Of a DNA stretch of 64,000 bases, positions 20,285-28,627 are shown one piece after another (position 1 is the stretch's first letter; each line of letters starts with the position of its first letter). Origin of the DNA: Clostridiaceae bacterium (GTDB lineage Bacteria > Bacillota > Clostridia > Lachnospirales > Lachnospiraceae). The stretch lies in assembly GCA_902363735.1 (NCBI GenBank), contig CABJBA010000001.1, positions 1-64,000 on the forward strand, given 5' to 3'. Below the pieces are notes generated by a model that saw only the letters and a program-made list of their open reading frames with translations, was not told the DNA's origin and searched no databases. Made by a program: the position numbers and the translations under genes.

Positions 20285-20441
20285 TCCACTCTACCTCCCT
20301 ACTGGTCAAAAACAAAACGACCGAAAGCAACAGTCTCTCCAGCATTAACTTAAACACCTTATGCTGCTAATTGAATTTCAAAATACTATAAAAACCAAAT
20401 ATCGTTCTGCTTGATTTTTTGCCTGTCTATATCGTACTTAA

Positions 20442-20549
20442 TTTATTGACAGACAGGAGGCTTTAAAACCAAGGGAACCAAAACTTATCGTGAAGAATGA
20501 TCCTGATGATGGCGAGTTTAAAGAAGGGGTTTATATTGACTTTTTCTAA
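20442..20549 (+). pseudogene. Possible C-terminal gene fragment on the plus strand
   Basis: A 35-codon stretch open from 20442 to the stop at 20547-20549 encodes a charged tail ending GEFKEGVYIDFF, which reads like the C-terminus of a real protein rather than random sequence. There is no start codon at its head and no upstream continuation, so if real it is a truncated leftover. I recognise no family. Confidence 0.25.
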
Positions 20550-20629
20550 CCACCGTCTCTTTGTTATTCCCCCACTGAGCGGGCTACTTTATTATTAGTT
20601 CAGCAAAAGGGCGAACTTTCCTGTTACAT

Positions 20630-20665
20630 AAAAAAGGGCAGAAGCTTCCTACGAAGCCTCCACCC
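20630..20665 (-). terminator. Terminator or attenuator upstream of the atp operon
   Basis: On the minus strand a 13-bp stem with three wobble pairs, a GTAG loop and six U residues. It lies about 350 bases before the first atp gene. An upstream segment (20711-20717, GGGCAGA on the minus strand) could pair with the 3' arm instead, which would be an antiterminator arrangement. The rest of 20285-21060 holds no gene that I can support. Confidence 0.6.
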
Positions 20666-20977
20666 TAAGCATTCAAATCTTGAAAACAAATAACAATAAA
20701 ATTTCTGCTATCTGCCCAACCGGATAATAAAACTATTTTAATATTTAATTTATATTACTACGAAAGCCTTGATTTGTCAATAAAATATCAACAGGAACTT
20801 AAAATTTGCCCTTGATATATAAATGTTATACAGGCCCTCTTGATAGTAGTGTTTTTCCTGACTATTCTTTAATAGTTGAAATCTCACACATTCTTCTTCA
20901 AAAAGGCATGAAACTTTTTAACAGTTCAAGTTGCTGCTGAGATGTTTTTATTTTAAATTTATTTCATACTTATAATT

Positions 20978-21012
20978 AAAAAGTGCGCACCCATAACCAA
21001 GGAACGCACTTT
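20978..21012 (-). terminator. Terminator of the ridA-TRAP operon
   Basis: Minus-strand AAAGTGCG and CGCACTTTTTAA form an 8-bp stem with a 17-base loop and a U-tract, about 50 bases after the large TRAP permease stop. Confidence 0.65.
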
Positions 21013-21060
21013 CTCCATACTCTTTTTATTCTTAGATTTTCATTTTTGAAGTCTACATTT

Positions 21061-22368
21061 TTATTTATATCCTGCCATTCCAGGTATCAGCGTTGAAAGT
21101 TCTGGGATATAAGTCACTAGCATCAGTATTATGAATATAGCTGCATAAAACCTCAGCAATATAGGCATCACATTTTCCAACTTTCTTCCGGCTACTTTTA
21201 TCCCTACAAACAGTATGTTTCCGACAGGAGGCGTAATACAGCCAATAGAAAGATTAAATACAAGCATGATACCAAAATGAAGTGATGACATTCCCAACTG
21301 TTGACAGACTGGTAATAAAATAGGTGTGAAAATTAATATCGCAGGTGTAAGATCCATAAAAGTCCCTACAAAAAGTAAAAGCAGATTTATAGCAAATAAT
21401 ATGATAATTTTATTATCAGAAATCGATAAAACACCGCCTGCAATTGCATCCGGAATGCCTGTAAAGGACATAACCCACGCCATAATATTGGATGTGCCTA
21501 CAAGAAACATAATAATACCCGACATTTTTCCGCTGCTGACTAAAATAGTATAAATATCTTTTATTCCAATCGTCTTGTAAAAAAAGACGGACAATAGCAA
21601 ACTGTAAAGAACTGCCACAGCAGATGCTTCTGTTGCGGTAAATACGCCAGCACAAATCCCACCGATTACAATAATAATCAACAAAAGACTTGGAATTGCT
21701 TCCAGGGTATAATTAATAAAATCTTTAACTGTAATTGTTTTCTTGCTGATAAAGTTTTGTTTCTTTGCATATATAAATGCAATTACCATGCAGCTAAGCC
21801 CCCACAAAATACCAGGAATATAACCGCCAAGAAACAGTGCCGCTATAGATGTTCCTCCGCTGGCCAGACCATATGTAATCAGACCGGTGCTTGGTGGAAT
21901 CAATAAGCCAGTCGGTGCCGTTGCCACATTAACAGCAGCTGAAAAGTCTTCATCATATCCTTCATCTTTCTCAATGGGCCCAATGATCGATCCCATGGCA
22001 GAAGCTGCTGCAGTTCCTGAACCGGAAATGGCACCAAACAGCATATTTGCAACAATGTTGGTATGCGCAAGTGACCCCGGAATCCTTCCTGTCAAAGCAG
22101 TTGCAAAATTAATTAAGCGAATCGCAATCCCTCCCTTATTCATAATATTTCCTGCCAGTATGAAAAACGGAATTGCAAGTAAGGTAAAAATGTTGATTCC
22201 CTGAAACATCTTTAAGGCGGCCGCGGGAGCTGCTCCGTTAAAACCTAAAGACTGGACAATAACTGTTAATGAGGCAACACATAACGATATGCCAATTGGT
22301 ACTCCTGCTAATAATAAGACTACAAGAATAGAGAATATTATAAAACTTGCTGCTGCGGCTGTTCCCAT
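21061..22368 (-). CDS. dctM: TRAP transporter large permease subunit (DctM family)
   Basis: A 435-residue membrane protein with about twelve hydrophobic helices. Family segments GVPIGISLCVASL, FFILAGNIMNKGG, ANMLFGAISGSGTAAASAMGSI and the C-terminal LSIGCITPPVGNILFVG are all present. It is the ion-driven translocation subunit of a TRAP importer, which normally uses a sodium gradient; this fits the sodium-type ATP synthase nearby. It follows the small subunit by four bases. The substrate is not evident. Confidence 0.94.
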   Translation of the reverse strand: MGTAAAASFIIFSILVVLLLAGVPIGISLCVASLTVIVQSLGFNGAAPAAALKMFQGINIFTLLAIPFFILAGNIMNKGGIAIRLINFATALTGRIPGSLAHTNIVANMLFGAISGSGTAAASAMGSIIGPIEKDEGYDEDFSAAVNVATAPTGLLIPPSTGLITYGLASGGTSIAALFLGGYIPGILWGLSCMVIAFIYAKKQNFISKKTITVKDFINYTLEAIPSLLLIIIVIGGICAGVFTATEASAVAVLYSLLLSVFFYKTIGIKDIYTILVSSGKMSGIIMFLVGTSNIMAWVMSFTGIPDAIAGGVLSISDNKIIILFAINLLLLFVGTFMDLTPAILIFTPILLPVCQQLGMSSLHFGIMLVFNLSIGCITPPVGNILFVGIKVAGRKLENVMPILLRFYAAIFIILMLVTYIPELSTLIPGMAGYK

Positions 22369-22372
22369 ACCC

Positions 22373-22867
22373 TTACCTCTCCTCCTTTATTTTGTAAGCT
22401 GCAATAAGCTCTGCAATGTTAATAAAATTGAACAGTATAATTAATATGCCGCTGACAGGCAGTATCAAGTAGATGATATTCATCGTTATTCCCAATGTGG
22501 GCGATACCTGAATTGCTCCCACCTCCATAAAGCTCAGTCCTCCCACCAGCAAAACCCCTATAGCAATAATCATAATCAGAACTTCCGACAGAAGACTCAG
22601 CAACAATTTTACCATCGGTGAACCCTTGTCTAAGAAAAAAGTAAGATTCATATGATCGCGTTCACCAAATACCAGAGCTGCCGCAAGAAGAGAAATCCAC
22701 ACAAAAGAATAGCTGAGGATATCTTCTGACATAGTAGAAGGATTTCTCATCATATAACGCATAAATACCTGATATATTGTCAACAACGACATAAAAGCCA
22801 GCAGCAGTGCTACCACACCGCTAAGTATTTTGTTCAACCATGTTTTTATTATTAGAATTGTACCCAT
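22373..22867 (-). CDS. dctQ: TRAP transporter small permease subunit (DctQ family)
   Basis: A 164-residue protein with four transmembrane helices. The family hallmark is the segment TMSEDILSYSFVWISLLAAALVFGERDHMNLTF, where the conserved E..R/H pattern follows helix 2. It forms the membrane complex with DctM. It starts three bases after the dctP stop. Confidence 0.92.
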   Translation of the reverse strand: MGTILIIKTWLNKILSGVVALLLAFMSLLTIYQVFMRYMMRNPSTMSEDILSYSFVWISLLAAALVFGERDHMNLTFFLDKGSPMVKLLLSLLSEVLIMIIAIGVLLVGGLSFMEVGAIQVSPTLGITMNIIYLILPVSGILIILFNFINIAELIAAYKIKEER

Positions 22868-22870
22868 CCC

Positions 22871-23881
22871 CTATCTCCCCTCCTGTATTTGCTGCACTCT
22901 ATCGTAAAGCGGCAGTAATGCAGGAGTTGCAGCCAGCAATTCTTCTCGTACATTTTTTTGTACACTTTCAAACAATGCCTTATCTACTTCAATAAATTCA
23001 ACTCCCATTTTTTCAGCTTCCACTATACATTCATCAATTTGCTTATCCCATTCTTCACATTCAACTTTTGTAGCAATCTGAAAAGATTCTTCCAATATTA
23101 CTTTTTCTTTTTCAGATAATGAATCCAGAAATCCGGTATTGCCTACCAGTATATCTGTAAAAATCTGATGCTCTGTTCGGGCATAATATCGAGCAACTTC
23201 TCCATGTTTCATACTTACCAAAGCCATTTCCGGATTCATCGCTGCATCAATGACACGGTTTTGAAGAGCTGTATAAACTTCCCCATAAGCCATTACAACT
23301 GCAGCTGCACCAAAACCTTGAGCCAGTTTAACATTTGCTTCACTGGATTGAATTCTCAATTTAAGACCTTTAATATCATCTGGGGTACGAATCGGCTTTG
23401 AGGCATAAATGTTGTTCACTCCATTGGCAAACCACGCAACTCCACGAATCCCTTTATCAGCGGTACAATTATAAATTTGATTTTTAAATTCGTCATCATT
23501 CATACAATCACGGAAGTTCTCTTCGCTATTAAACAAATATGGAAGTCCAAATATTTTATAAGTATCATCAAAAGATTCCAAATTGCTTCCACTGGTTGCA
23601 ACAAGGTTCAAAGTCCCCATCTGCAAAAGCTCCAGAGCCTCACTGTTCCCCCCCATAATTCCATTGTAATAAATCTTCATCTCCACAGTGTCACCAAGCT
23701 GTTCACTTATATGATTCTTCATAGCTTGTAAGCCAACACTAATCGGGTGATCTTCCGGTTGAACAGTTGCAATACTTATGATACGTTTTTGACTTTCTGC
23801 CTGGGCAGCCACAGTTTCGGAACACGCATTGAGGCAAAAGGCCGTGAAAAAGGCCAATAAGATTAACAATGTTTTTTTCAT
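22871..23881 (-). CDS. dctP: TRAP transporter substrate-binding lipoprotein (DctP family)
   Basis: A 336-residue extracytoplasmic binding protein with a signal peptide and lipobox LNAC (Cys20). Typical DctP text includes LRIQSSEANVKLAQGFGAAAVVMAYGEVYTALQNRVIDA, which contains the conserved Arg that binds the substrate carboxylate in this family. A carboxylate-containing ligand is therefore likely. It follows the metalloenzyme gene after a 22-bp perfect hairpin (23948-23996) that may set the relative amount of this mRNA segment. Confidence 0.94.
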   Translation of the reverse strand: MKKTLLILLAFFTAFCLNACSETVAAQAESQKRIISIATVQPEDHPISVGLQAMKNHISEQLGDTVEMKIYYNGIMGGNSEALELLQMGTLNLVATSGSNLESFDDTYKIFGLPYLFNSEENFRDCMNDDEFKNQIYNCTADKGIRGVAWFANGVNNIYASKPIRTPDDIKGLKLRIQSSEANVKLAQGFGAAAVVMAYGEVYTALQNRVIDAAMNPEMALVSMKHGEVARYYARTEHQIFTDILVGNTGFLDSLSEKEKVILEESFQIATKVECEEWDKQIDECIVEAEKMGVEFIEVDKALFESVQKNVREELLAATPALLPLYDRVQQIQEGR

Positions 23882-23947
23882 TTTAAATACCCCTCTGAAA
23901 GTTTAATAAACTCCTCTTAATATCTGCTTACTCAACCCACCCCACGT

Positions 23948-23996
23948 TTCATACTATCTGAGCCTGAGCTGGCTGCTCAGGCTCAGATAGTATGAA
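23948..23996. repeat. 22-bp perfect inverted repeat between metalloenzyme and dctP genes
   Basis: The arms 23948-23969 and 23975-23996 are perfect inverted copies with the 5-base loop TGGCT. It starts four bases after the stop codon of the upstream gene. No U-tract follows on the minus strand, so it is probably an mRNA-stabilising or processing hairpin rather than a simple terminator. Confidence 0.75.
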
Positions 23997-24000
23997 TCAC

Positions 24001-24975
24001 TTACACCAGAAGTTCTCCATCTTTCATTATTACAAGTCCATCAATATCACAGGTGATTTTTTTCATTACAAGATCCATATGTATTGGAGAATCGGTATGC
24101 CCGCCAAACATCAGATTCTTTCCTATTCCAATATGAAGATTACCAAAAGAGCCTTCATCTGGTGCCATATGGCCGCAAAGAACATTTTTTTCGTTAAGTC
24201 CCAGACCAAGTTCACCTACATTATATACGGTAGAATCATGATAGTCAGCTAATATTCTACGCAAAACATCTGCTTCTCTCCCACCTCTGATAGAAACAAT
24301 CATGCCATCTTTTACATCTAAGTATATAGGCTCTTCGATCAGATTCAGTTCCGGATGAGGGATGCTTCCATCAATTACTATAATTCCATTGGCAGTCCCT
24401 TCCACCGGCCCTAAAGCGACCTCCGCATTAGGCGGAAATGCAGCTGAACCCGGGTGAATAGCTGTTCCATAATCAATTACCACATTACGTCCCTTGACAC
24501 TGCATACCAGATTAGTTCCCCCTTCTGATGTAAGAGTAAAGGTTTGTCCATGAAATTTTTCTGCAACCCTGTTAATTACTTTGGCAACTTCATCAAAATC
24601 TGCAGTTAATCCCCCTGTTTCAAACATATCCAGTGTATAATCCTGCACTCCCACCCACCGGAGCCTTCCTGCCTTACATGATTCAATTCGCGCATGACTA
24701 TGCATCAAGGACATTGTTGTACATCCAAATGCGACATCTACGTGCTTCATTGCCTCTGCAATTGCTCCTGTCGGCTCCGCACCGTGACCTGAAGTTGGAG
24801 GCATTACAACCATTGTTGTTTCAAAGTATTCTTTTGCATGCTTGTAAACGATTTCTCCAATTTCTCTCTTGTTATCATCTGTTATAACAAGAACCTTTTC
24901 GTCTTCTTTTAAATGTGTAATAGTGGTTAATAATTGTTTTATTCCCAATGGCATGTCTTTGGACATTTCTTTCAT
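24001..24975 (-). CDS. M29 aminopeptidase / NicX-like metalloenzyme
   Basis: A protein of about 324 residues related to the M29 leucyl-aminopeptidase and 2,5-dihydroxypyridine 5,6-dioxygenase (NicX) fold. The C-terminal HTD (His near 293, Asp near 295) matches the His-x-Asp metal pair of NicX, and NLHIGIG about 12 residues before and CGHMAPDEG are further candidate ligands. Whether it hydrolyses peptides or opens an N-heterocyclic ring cannot be told from sequence. The start MKEMSKD has GGAG eight bases upstream; ATG at 24993 is an alternative. It lies between ridA and the TRAP genes on one transcript, so it probably acts on the imported compound. Confidence 0.72.
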   Translation of the reverse strand: MKEMSKDMPLGIKQLLTTITHLKEDEKVLVITDDNKREIGEIVYKHAKEYFETTMVVMPPTSGHGAEPTGAIAEAMKHVDVAFGCTTMSLMHSHARIESCKAGRLRWVGVQDYTLDMFETGGLTADFDEVAKVINRVAEKFHGQTFTLTSEGGTNLVCSVKGRNVVIDYGTAIHPGSAAFPPNAEVALGPVEGTANGIIVIDGSIPHPELNLIEEPIYLDVKDGMIVSIRGGREADVLRRILADYHDSTVYNVGELGLGLNEKNVLCGHMAPDEGSFGNLHIGIGKNLMFGGHTDSPIHMDLVMKKITCDIDGLVIMKDGELLV

Positions 24976-25008
24976 TTTCTCTTCTCCATTCATCTACACT
25001 TTTATCTG

Positions 25009-25470
25009 TTATCTTACTTCTACAATGAGTTCTACTTCCACTGACGTTCCCCCTGGAAGGGAGGCAGCACCTACCGCTACACGACTATGCTTTCCCGCCT
25101 CTCCAAACACCCGATTCACAAGGGCTGAGACTGAATTCATAACAAGAGGCTGAGACTGAAATTCGGGAGTACTTGCAACATATCCTTTGATATTAACAAT
25201 CCTGGTGATTTCATCTAAACTTCCCATTAAATCTTTAACAGCTTTCAGGCAATTGATAAATGCAGCCTCAGCTGCCTCTTGCGCCTGTTGGACACTAATA
25301 TCGGCACCTACAGTCCCTTTATGAATCAACTCTCCATCTACCCGGGCAGCATGTCCTGAAACAAATACCAAATAGCCTGTACGAACTGCACTTTCAAACG
25401 GCCGGACATTGGGTGCTCCTTTTTCAGCGAGCGAAAAGCCCTCATCTTTTAACTTCTCCTCGTAATTCAT
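25009..25470 (-). CDS. RidA/YjgF family enamine/imine deaminase
   Basis: A 153-residue RidA-fold protein. The active-site Arg is in HSRVAVGAASLPGG, followed by the family ending SVEVELIVEV. In RidA this Arg anchors the carboxylate of 2-aminoacrylate and similar imines, which are hydrolysed to ketoacids. At 153 residues it is longer than housekeeping RidA (about 128), like pathway-specific relatives. It is the first gene of the minus-strand operon and is divergent from a LysR gene, suggesting a pathway that produces reactive enamines. Confidence 0.88.
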   Translation of the reverse strand: MNYEEKLKDEGFSLAEKGAPNVRPFESAVRTGYLVFVSGHAARVDGELIHKGTVGADISVQQAQEAAEAAFINCLKAVKDLMGSLDEITRIVNIKGYVASTPEFQSQPLVMNSVSALVNRVFGEAGKHSRVAVGAASLPGGTSVEVELIVEVR

Positions 25471-25674
25471 TCTATCGCTCTCCTTTCTTAATTCGTCATC
25501 AATATATCATACATAATCAAGAAAAACTAATGCTAATTTCCCCTTCAATTTATTGATATTGTCTATGTATTTTTGTTTTGCTTTAAACTACTATTGTAAA
25601 CATATATATTTTTATATTATTTTTCCGTTTTTTTTGATATAATAATTAAAATGACAAAGTGAGAAGGTGAAAAC

Positions 25675-26565
25675 TTGAATTTCAATAATCTTTATTACTT
25701 TACTGTATTAGCCGATTTTCAACATTATACAAAAGCTGCCGAACATCTCTGCATTACACAGCCCAGTCTAAGCCACGCGATTTCTTCACTGGAAAAGGAA
25801 TATGGGGTTAAACTTTTTGAAAAAGACGGACGAAATATAAAACTCAGCAAATATGGAGATTTGTTAAATTCATATATATCAAAAGGATTTAAAGAAATAG
25901 AACACGGTAATCGATTATTAGACCAGTTTGCATATAAGGATGCAGGGTATGTTGATTTGAGCTTTTTGTTTGTATTGGGCTATCAATTTGTTCCGGAATT
26001 AATTAAAAATTTCAATCTCAACACAGATTATAAAAATATCATAATTAATTTGAAGCAATACAATACACAAGACAGCATTTCCGGATTAAAAAACGGCAGC
26101 ATTGATATCAGTCTTTGCGCCTTTGTTTCCAATGAACCTACAATTACATTTTCGCCTGTTTTAAAGCAGGAACTAATATGTATCGTGTCAGATAATCATC
26201 CTCTGGCCCAATATAATTCTATCGAAATGGAGCAGCTAATACAATTTCCTTTAATAAAATACGCGGATGCCGTGGGTGAAATTCAGGATGTGATTGATAA
26301 ACTGTTTAAACATTGTATCGGTTATCCCCAAACTCAGAATTATCTAAGTGAAGAAATTACCATAGCCGGATTCATATCTACCGGTATTGATCACTGCATT
26401 GCCATTGTTCCTAATCTGGAACTGCTTGATGGGTTTAAAATTAAAAAGATAAAATTAAATCACCCAGATGCATATAGAAATATCTATCTTGCAATTGCAA
26501 ACAATCGTCCCATGGCAAATTGTGTGAAACTTTTTTATGCATTTATTATGCAAAAATATACATAA
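25675..26565 (+). CDS. LysR-family transcriptional regulator
   Basis: A 296-residue LTTR. The N-terminal winged helix-turn-helix is FQHYTKAAEHLCITQPSLSHAISSLEKEYG, followed by the effector-binding domain from about residue 90. It is transcribed divergently from ridA with a 204-bp AT-rich intergenic region, the usual layout in which a LysR protein controls the neighbouring operon. The effector is probably the TRAP substrate or a product of it. The start is TTGAATTTC after GAGAAGGTGA; the initiator is probably TTG. Confidence 0.9.
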   Translation: MNFNNLYYFTVLADFQHYTKAAEHLCITQPSLSHAISSLEKEYGVKLFEKDGRNIKLSKYGDLLNSYISKGFKEIEHGNRLLDQFAYKDAGYVDLSFLFVLGYQFVPELIKNFNLNTDYKNIIINLKQYNTQDSISGLKNGSIDISLCAFVSNEPTITFSPVLKQELICIVSDNHPLAQYNSIEMEQLIQFPLIKYADAVGEIQDVIDKLFKHCIGYPQTQNYLSEEITIAGFISTGIDHCIAIVPNLELLDGFKIKKIKLNHPDAYRNIYLAIANNRPMANCVKLFYAFIMQKYT

Positions 26566-26706
26566 GACATTTGCCGGCATATTGATTATAGTTTTTAAGA
26601 GATACAAACCATCCCGTCTCAAAACACTCAGGTATTCTGTAAAATTTTTATGACTGAAATAAGCGTGAATTTGAAAGATATATTAATATAAATAATTTAT
26701 TATCTA

Positions 26707-26734
26707 TTGACAGATTCTTTTTTCTGAGTATAAT
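26707..26734 (+). promoter_or_regulatory. Promoter of tRNA-Asn
   Basis: TTGACA (26707-26712) and TATAAT (26729-26734) are both perfect hexamers with a 16-bp spacer, 11 bp before the tRNA. Confidence 0.85.
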
Positions 26735-26745
26735 ATATCATGTAT

Positions 26746-26818
26746 TCCTCGATAGCTCAGTCGGTAGAGCAAACGGCTGTTAACCGTTGGGTCGTAGGTT
26801 CAAGTCCTACTCGGGGAG
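26746..26818 (+). tRNA. tRNA-Asn (anticodon GTT)
   Basis: A 73-nt cloverleaf: acceptor TCCTCGA/TCGGGGA with discriminator G, D-arm AGCTCAGTCGGTAGAGC, anticodon stem/loop ACGGC-TGTTAAC-type with GTT, and T-loop TTCAAGT. CCA is not encoded. Confidence 0.95.
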
Positions 26819-26828
26819 TTTTTTCACT

Positions 26829-26865
26829 AAAAAAGTGCAGACAAACATCTGCACTTTTTGTTTTA
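26829..26865. terminator. Bidirectional terminator between tRNA-Asn and the Cys-rich gene
   Basis: AAAAGTGCAGA (26831-26841) and TCTGCACTTTT (26848-26858) form a perfect 11-bp stem with T-rich sequence on both sides, serving the plus-strand tRNA and the minus-strand small gene. Confidence 0.8.
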
Positions 26866-26875
26866 TATTTAATGA

Positions 26876-27079
26876 TCAGCGGCAATTATTATCTTCATTA
26901 AGCCAGCGGCAGCAAGAATTGTTGCATCCATCTTTATAACCGGCCCAGTAAGCTCTGTTCCTTGCATCTTCCCACTCTTTTTCCTTATCTTTGCAACTAT
27001 TATTACAGCTATTGTTACAGCTATTATTGCAATTGTTATTGCAGCTGCAGTTATTTCCGCATCCCCAAAAACAACTCAT
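26876..27079 (-). CDS. Small Cys/Asn-rich protein of unknown function
   Basis: A 67-residue protein with 12 cysteines. The N-terminal third is a run of CNNS/CNNN repeats (about residues 12-29), then a charged helical stretch with EWEDARNRAYWAGYKDG, then a second CNNSCC segment and a C-terminal NNCR. No signal peptide is visible. The start MSCFWGC is preceded by GAGG about eight bases upstream; a frame to 27163 is longer but lacks a site. The repeats could bind a metal or cross-link through disulfides, as in some coat or surface proteins, or the gene could be a peptide precursor. I recognise no family. It stands alone between tRNA-Asn and rplT. Confidence 0.65.
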   Translation of the reverse strand: MSCFWGCGNNCSCNNNCNNSCNNSCNNSCKDKEKEWEDARNRAYWAGYKDGCNNSCCRWLNEDNNCR

Positions 27080-27145
27080 ACTCAGTACCTCTCTTCTATG
27101 GATTATATTATATGATATGGGACGCATAGACGAGGTGTGAATGTC

Positions 27146-27179
27146 AAAAAAACTCCGCACCATCAGGTTTACGGAGTTT
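27146..27179 (-). terminator. Terminator of the infC-rpmI-rplT operon
   Basis: Minus-strand AAACTCCG and CGGAGTTTTTTT form a stem with U-tract about 15 bases after the rplT stop. Confidence 0.8.
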
Positions 27180-27193
27180 ATGTCTTTATTCTC

Positions 27194-27550
27194 TTAAGCC
27201 ACTTTGCTCTTAGCCACTTCTGCCAGCTTAGCAAAACCTGCTGCATCGTTAACTGCCATATCAGCCAGAACTTTTCTGTTTAAGTCAATGTCAGCCAGCT
27301 TTAAACCGTGCATAAATACACTGTAAGATAAGCCATTGATACGGGCTGCTGCGTTGATACGTGCAATCCATAACTGTCTGAACTGTCTCTTTCTTTCTTT
27401 TCTGCCTGCATAGGAGCTTGTTAACGCTCTCATTACGGACTGCTTTGCAATTCTATACTGTTTGGAACGAGCGCCTTTGTAGCCTTTAGCCATCTTTAAC
27501 ACTCTGTTATGTCTTTTCTTAGCGTTCATACCGCCTTTAATTCTTGCCAT
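27194..27550 (-). CDS. rplT: 50S ribosomal protein L20
   Basis: A 118-residue, Lys/Arg-rich ribosomal protein of normal length. The N-terminal basic extension ([26 protein letters not shown]) and the globular segment with [18 protein letters not shown] are diagnostic. L20 binds 23S rRNA early in 50S assembly and in Firmicutes also represses its own operon by binding the leader RNA. It is the last of three genes. Confidence 0.98.
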   Translation of the reverse strand: MARIKGGMNAKKRHNRVLKMAKGYKGARSKQYRIAKQSVMRALTSSYAGRKERKRQFRQLWIARINAAARINGLSYSVFMHGLKLADIDLNRKVLADMAVNDAAGFAKLAEVAKSKVA

Positions 27551-27579
27551 CGGTTTTTCCTCCTTCTTAATCTAAGATC

Positions 27580-27777
27580 TTATAAATATGGTAAAATCTT
27601 CTTCATTACTTTTGCATTGGTTGCATCGGTAACAATATCTTTTCTAAGATTTCTTTTTCTCTTAGCGGATTTCTTAGTTAAGATGTGAGATTTGTAAGCT
27701 TTATTTCTTACAAGCTTTCCTGTTCCTGTAACTTTGAAGCGTTTTGCAGCTGCTTTGCTTGTTTTTAATTTAGGCAT
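27580..27777 (-). CDS. rpmI: 50S ribosomal protein L35
   Basis: A 65-residue basic protein starting [20 protein letters not shown], which is diagnostic for L35. It sits between infC and rplT, the conserved order, with an AGGAGG site before the start. Confidence 0.97.
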   Translation of the reverse strand: MPKLKTSKAAAKRFKVTGTGKLVRNKAYKSHILTKKSAKRKRNLRKDIVTDATNAKVMKKILPYL

Positions 27778-27803
27778 TGTATTTTCCTCCTTGATAATGT
27801 TTG

Positions 27804-28310
27804 TCAGCGCTTTGCATTTAAAAACATAACCATGCTTCTTCCTTCCACTTTAGATGGCTTGTCAATGGTTGCAATATCCGATAATTTCTCAGCGAAGTCA
27901 TCCAGAATATACCTTGACTTTGACATATGCGCCATCTCACGACCTCTGAAACGTAAGGTTACCTTTACTTTATCTCCTTTTTCGAGGAACTTCCTTGCGG
28001 CGCCCATCTTTGTATTTAAATCGTTGGTATCAATATTCGGAGATAAGCGAACTTCTTTTATTTCGATTACCTTCTGTTTCTTTTTAGCATCTTTTTCTTT
28101 TCTTGCCAATTCATAGCGGTATTTACCGTAATCGATAATCTTACAAACCGGCGGCTTGGCGGTAGGGGCGATCTTCACCAGATCCAGTTCTGCTTCTTTT
28201 GCCATCTGCATAGCATCTCTGGTAGCCATAATCCCTAATTTCTCTCCGTTTTCACCAATCAACAGAATTTCCTTGTCTCTGATCTGTTCATTAATCATTA
28301 AATCGCTAAT
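27804..28310 (-). CDS. infC: Translation initiation factor IF-3, probable AUU start
   Basis: IF-3 binds the 30S subunit, prevents 50S joining and checks the start codon. The N-domain text [22 protein letters not shown] and the C-domain with [15 protein letters not shown] and [15 protein letters not shown] are typical. The ATG at 28298 has no ribosome-binding site, whereas the in-frame ATT at 28308-28310 lies nine bases after GGAGG (28320-28324); this gives a 168-residue protein beginning with four extra codons. Rare AUU starts are known for infC and allow IF-3 to limit its own synthesis. It heads the operon behind an attenuated leader. Confidence 0.93.
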   Translation of the reverse strand: MSDLMINEQIRDKEILLIGENGEKLGIMATRDAMQMAKEAELDLVKIAPTAKPPVCKIIDYGKYRYELARKEKDAKKKQKVIEIKEVRLSPNIDTNDLNTKMGAARKFLEKGDKVKVTLRFRGREMAHMSKSRYILDDFAEKLSDIATIDKPSKVEGRSMVMFLNAKR

Positions 28311-28364
28311 TGTCGTGCACCTCCATTATATAGTGTGTGTTGGCTGGAATTTACATGCGCCCGA

Positions 28365-28512
28365 AGGCATAAAAAAAAGTAGATAGACAAACGCTATCCA
28401 CCACCAAAGTCTCTACACAGTACACCTACGTACCAAAGGCTATGAACCAGGGTCACTTACTTGTGCCGTGGTGAGGCGGATACCTACTTTCCTGTCTGTT
28501 GTTATCACAACT
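28365..28512 (-). ncRNA. L20-type leader RNA of the infC operon with attenuator
   Basis: About 150 nt of structured, non-coding sequence between the promoter and infC. It ends in the stem GTGGATAG/CTATCTAC followed by eight U residues (28370-28397), a clear terminator. Position, length and the intrinsic terminator fit the Firmicutes L20 leader family, in which L20 binding promotes premature termination. I have not matched it to the covariance model. Confidence 0.72.
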
Positions 28513-28518
28513 TTAATC

Positions 28519-28547
28519 ATAATACTATATATCTTTCTATCTGTCAA
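28519..28547 (-). promoter_or_regulatory. Promoter of the infC-rpmI-rplT operon
   Basis: TTGACA (28542-28547), 17 bp, TATTAT (28519-28524) on the minus strand, directly before the leader RNA. Confidence 0.8.
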
Positions 28548-28627
28548 TCAATTTTTAAATTATAGTAAAAAACAGAACACTCTTTATACACCGTGCATAT
28601 TCTGTTGCACTAAAATACCTTTATGAA

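Noticed and set aside
20550..20760. Remnant of an insertion sequence between the atp and TRAP operons
   Set aside because: I saw no transposase motif, no terminal inverted repeats and no target duplication; the hairpins present are adequately explained as terminators.
26990..27079. Short tandem repeats at the CNNS-coding region, which at first looked like a CRISPR-like or microsatellite array
   Set aside because: The units are 12 bases long, have no spacers and keep one reading frame with a start and ribosome-binding site, so they are protein-coding repeats.
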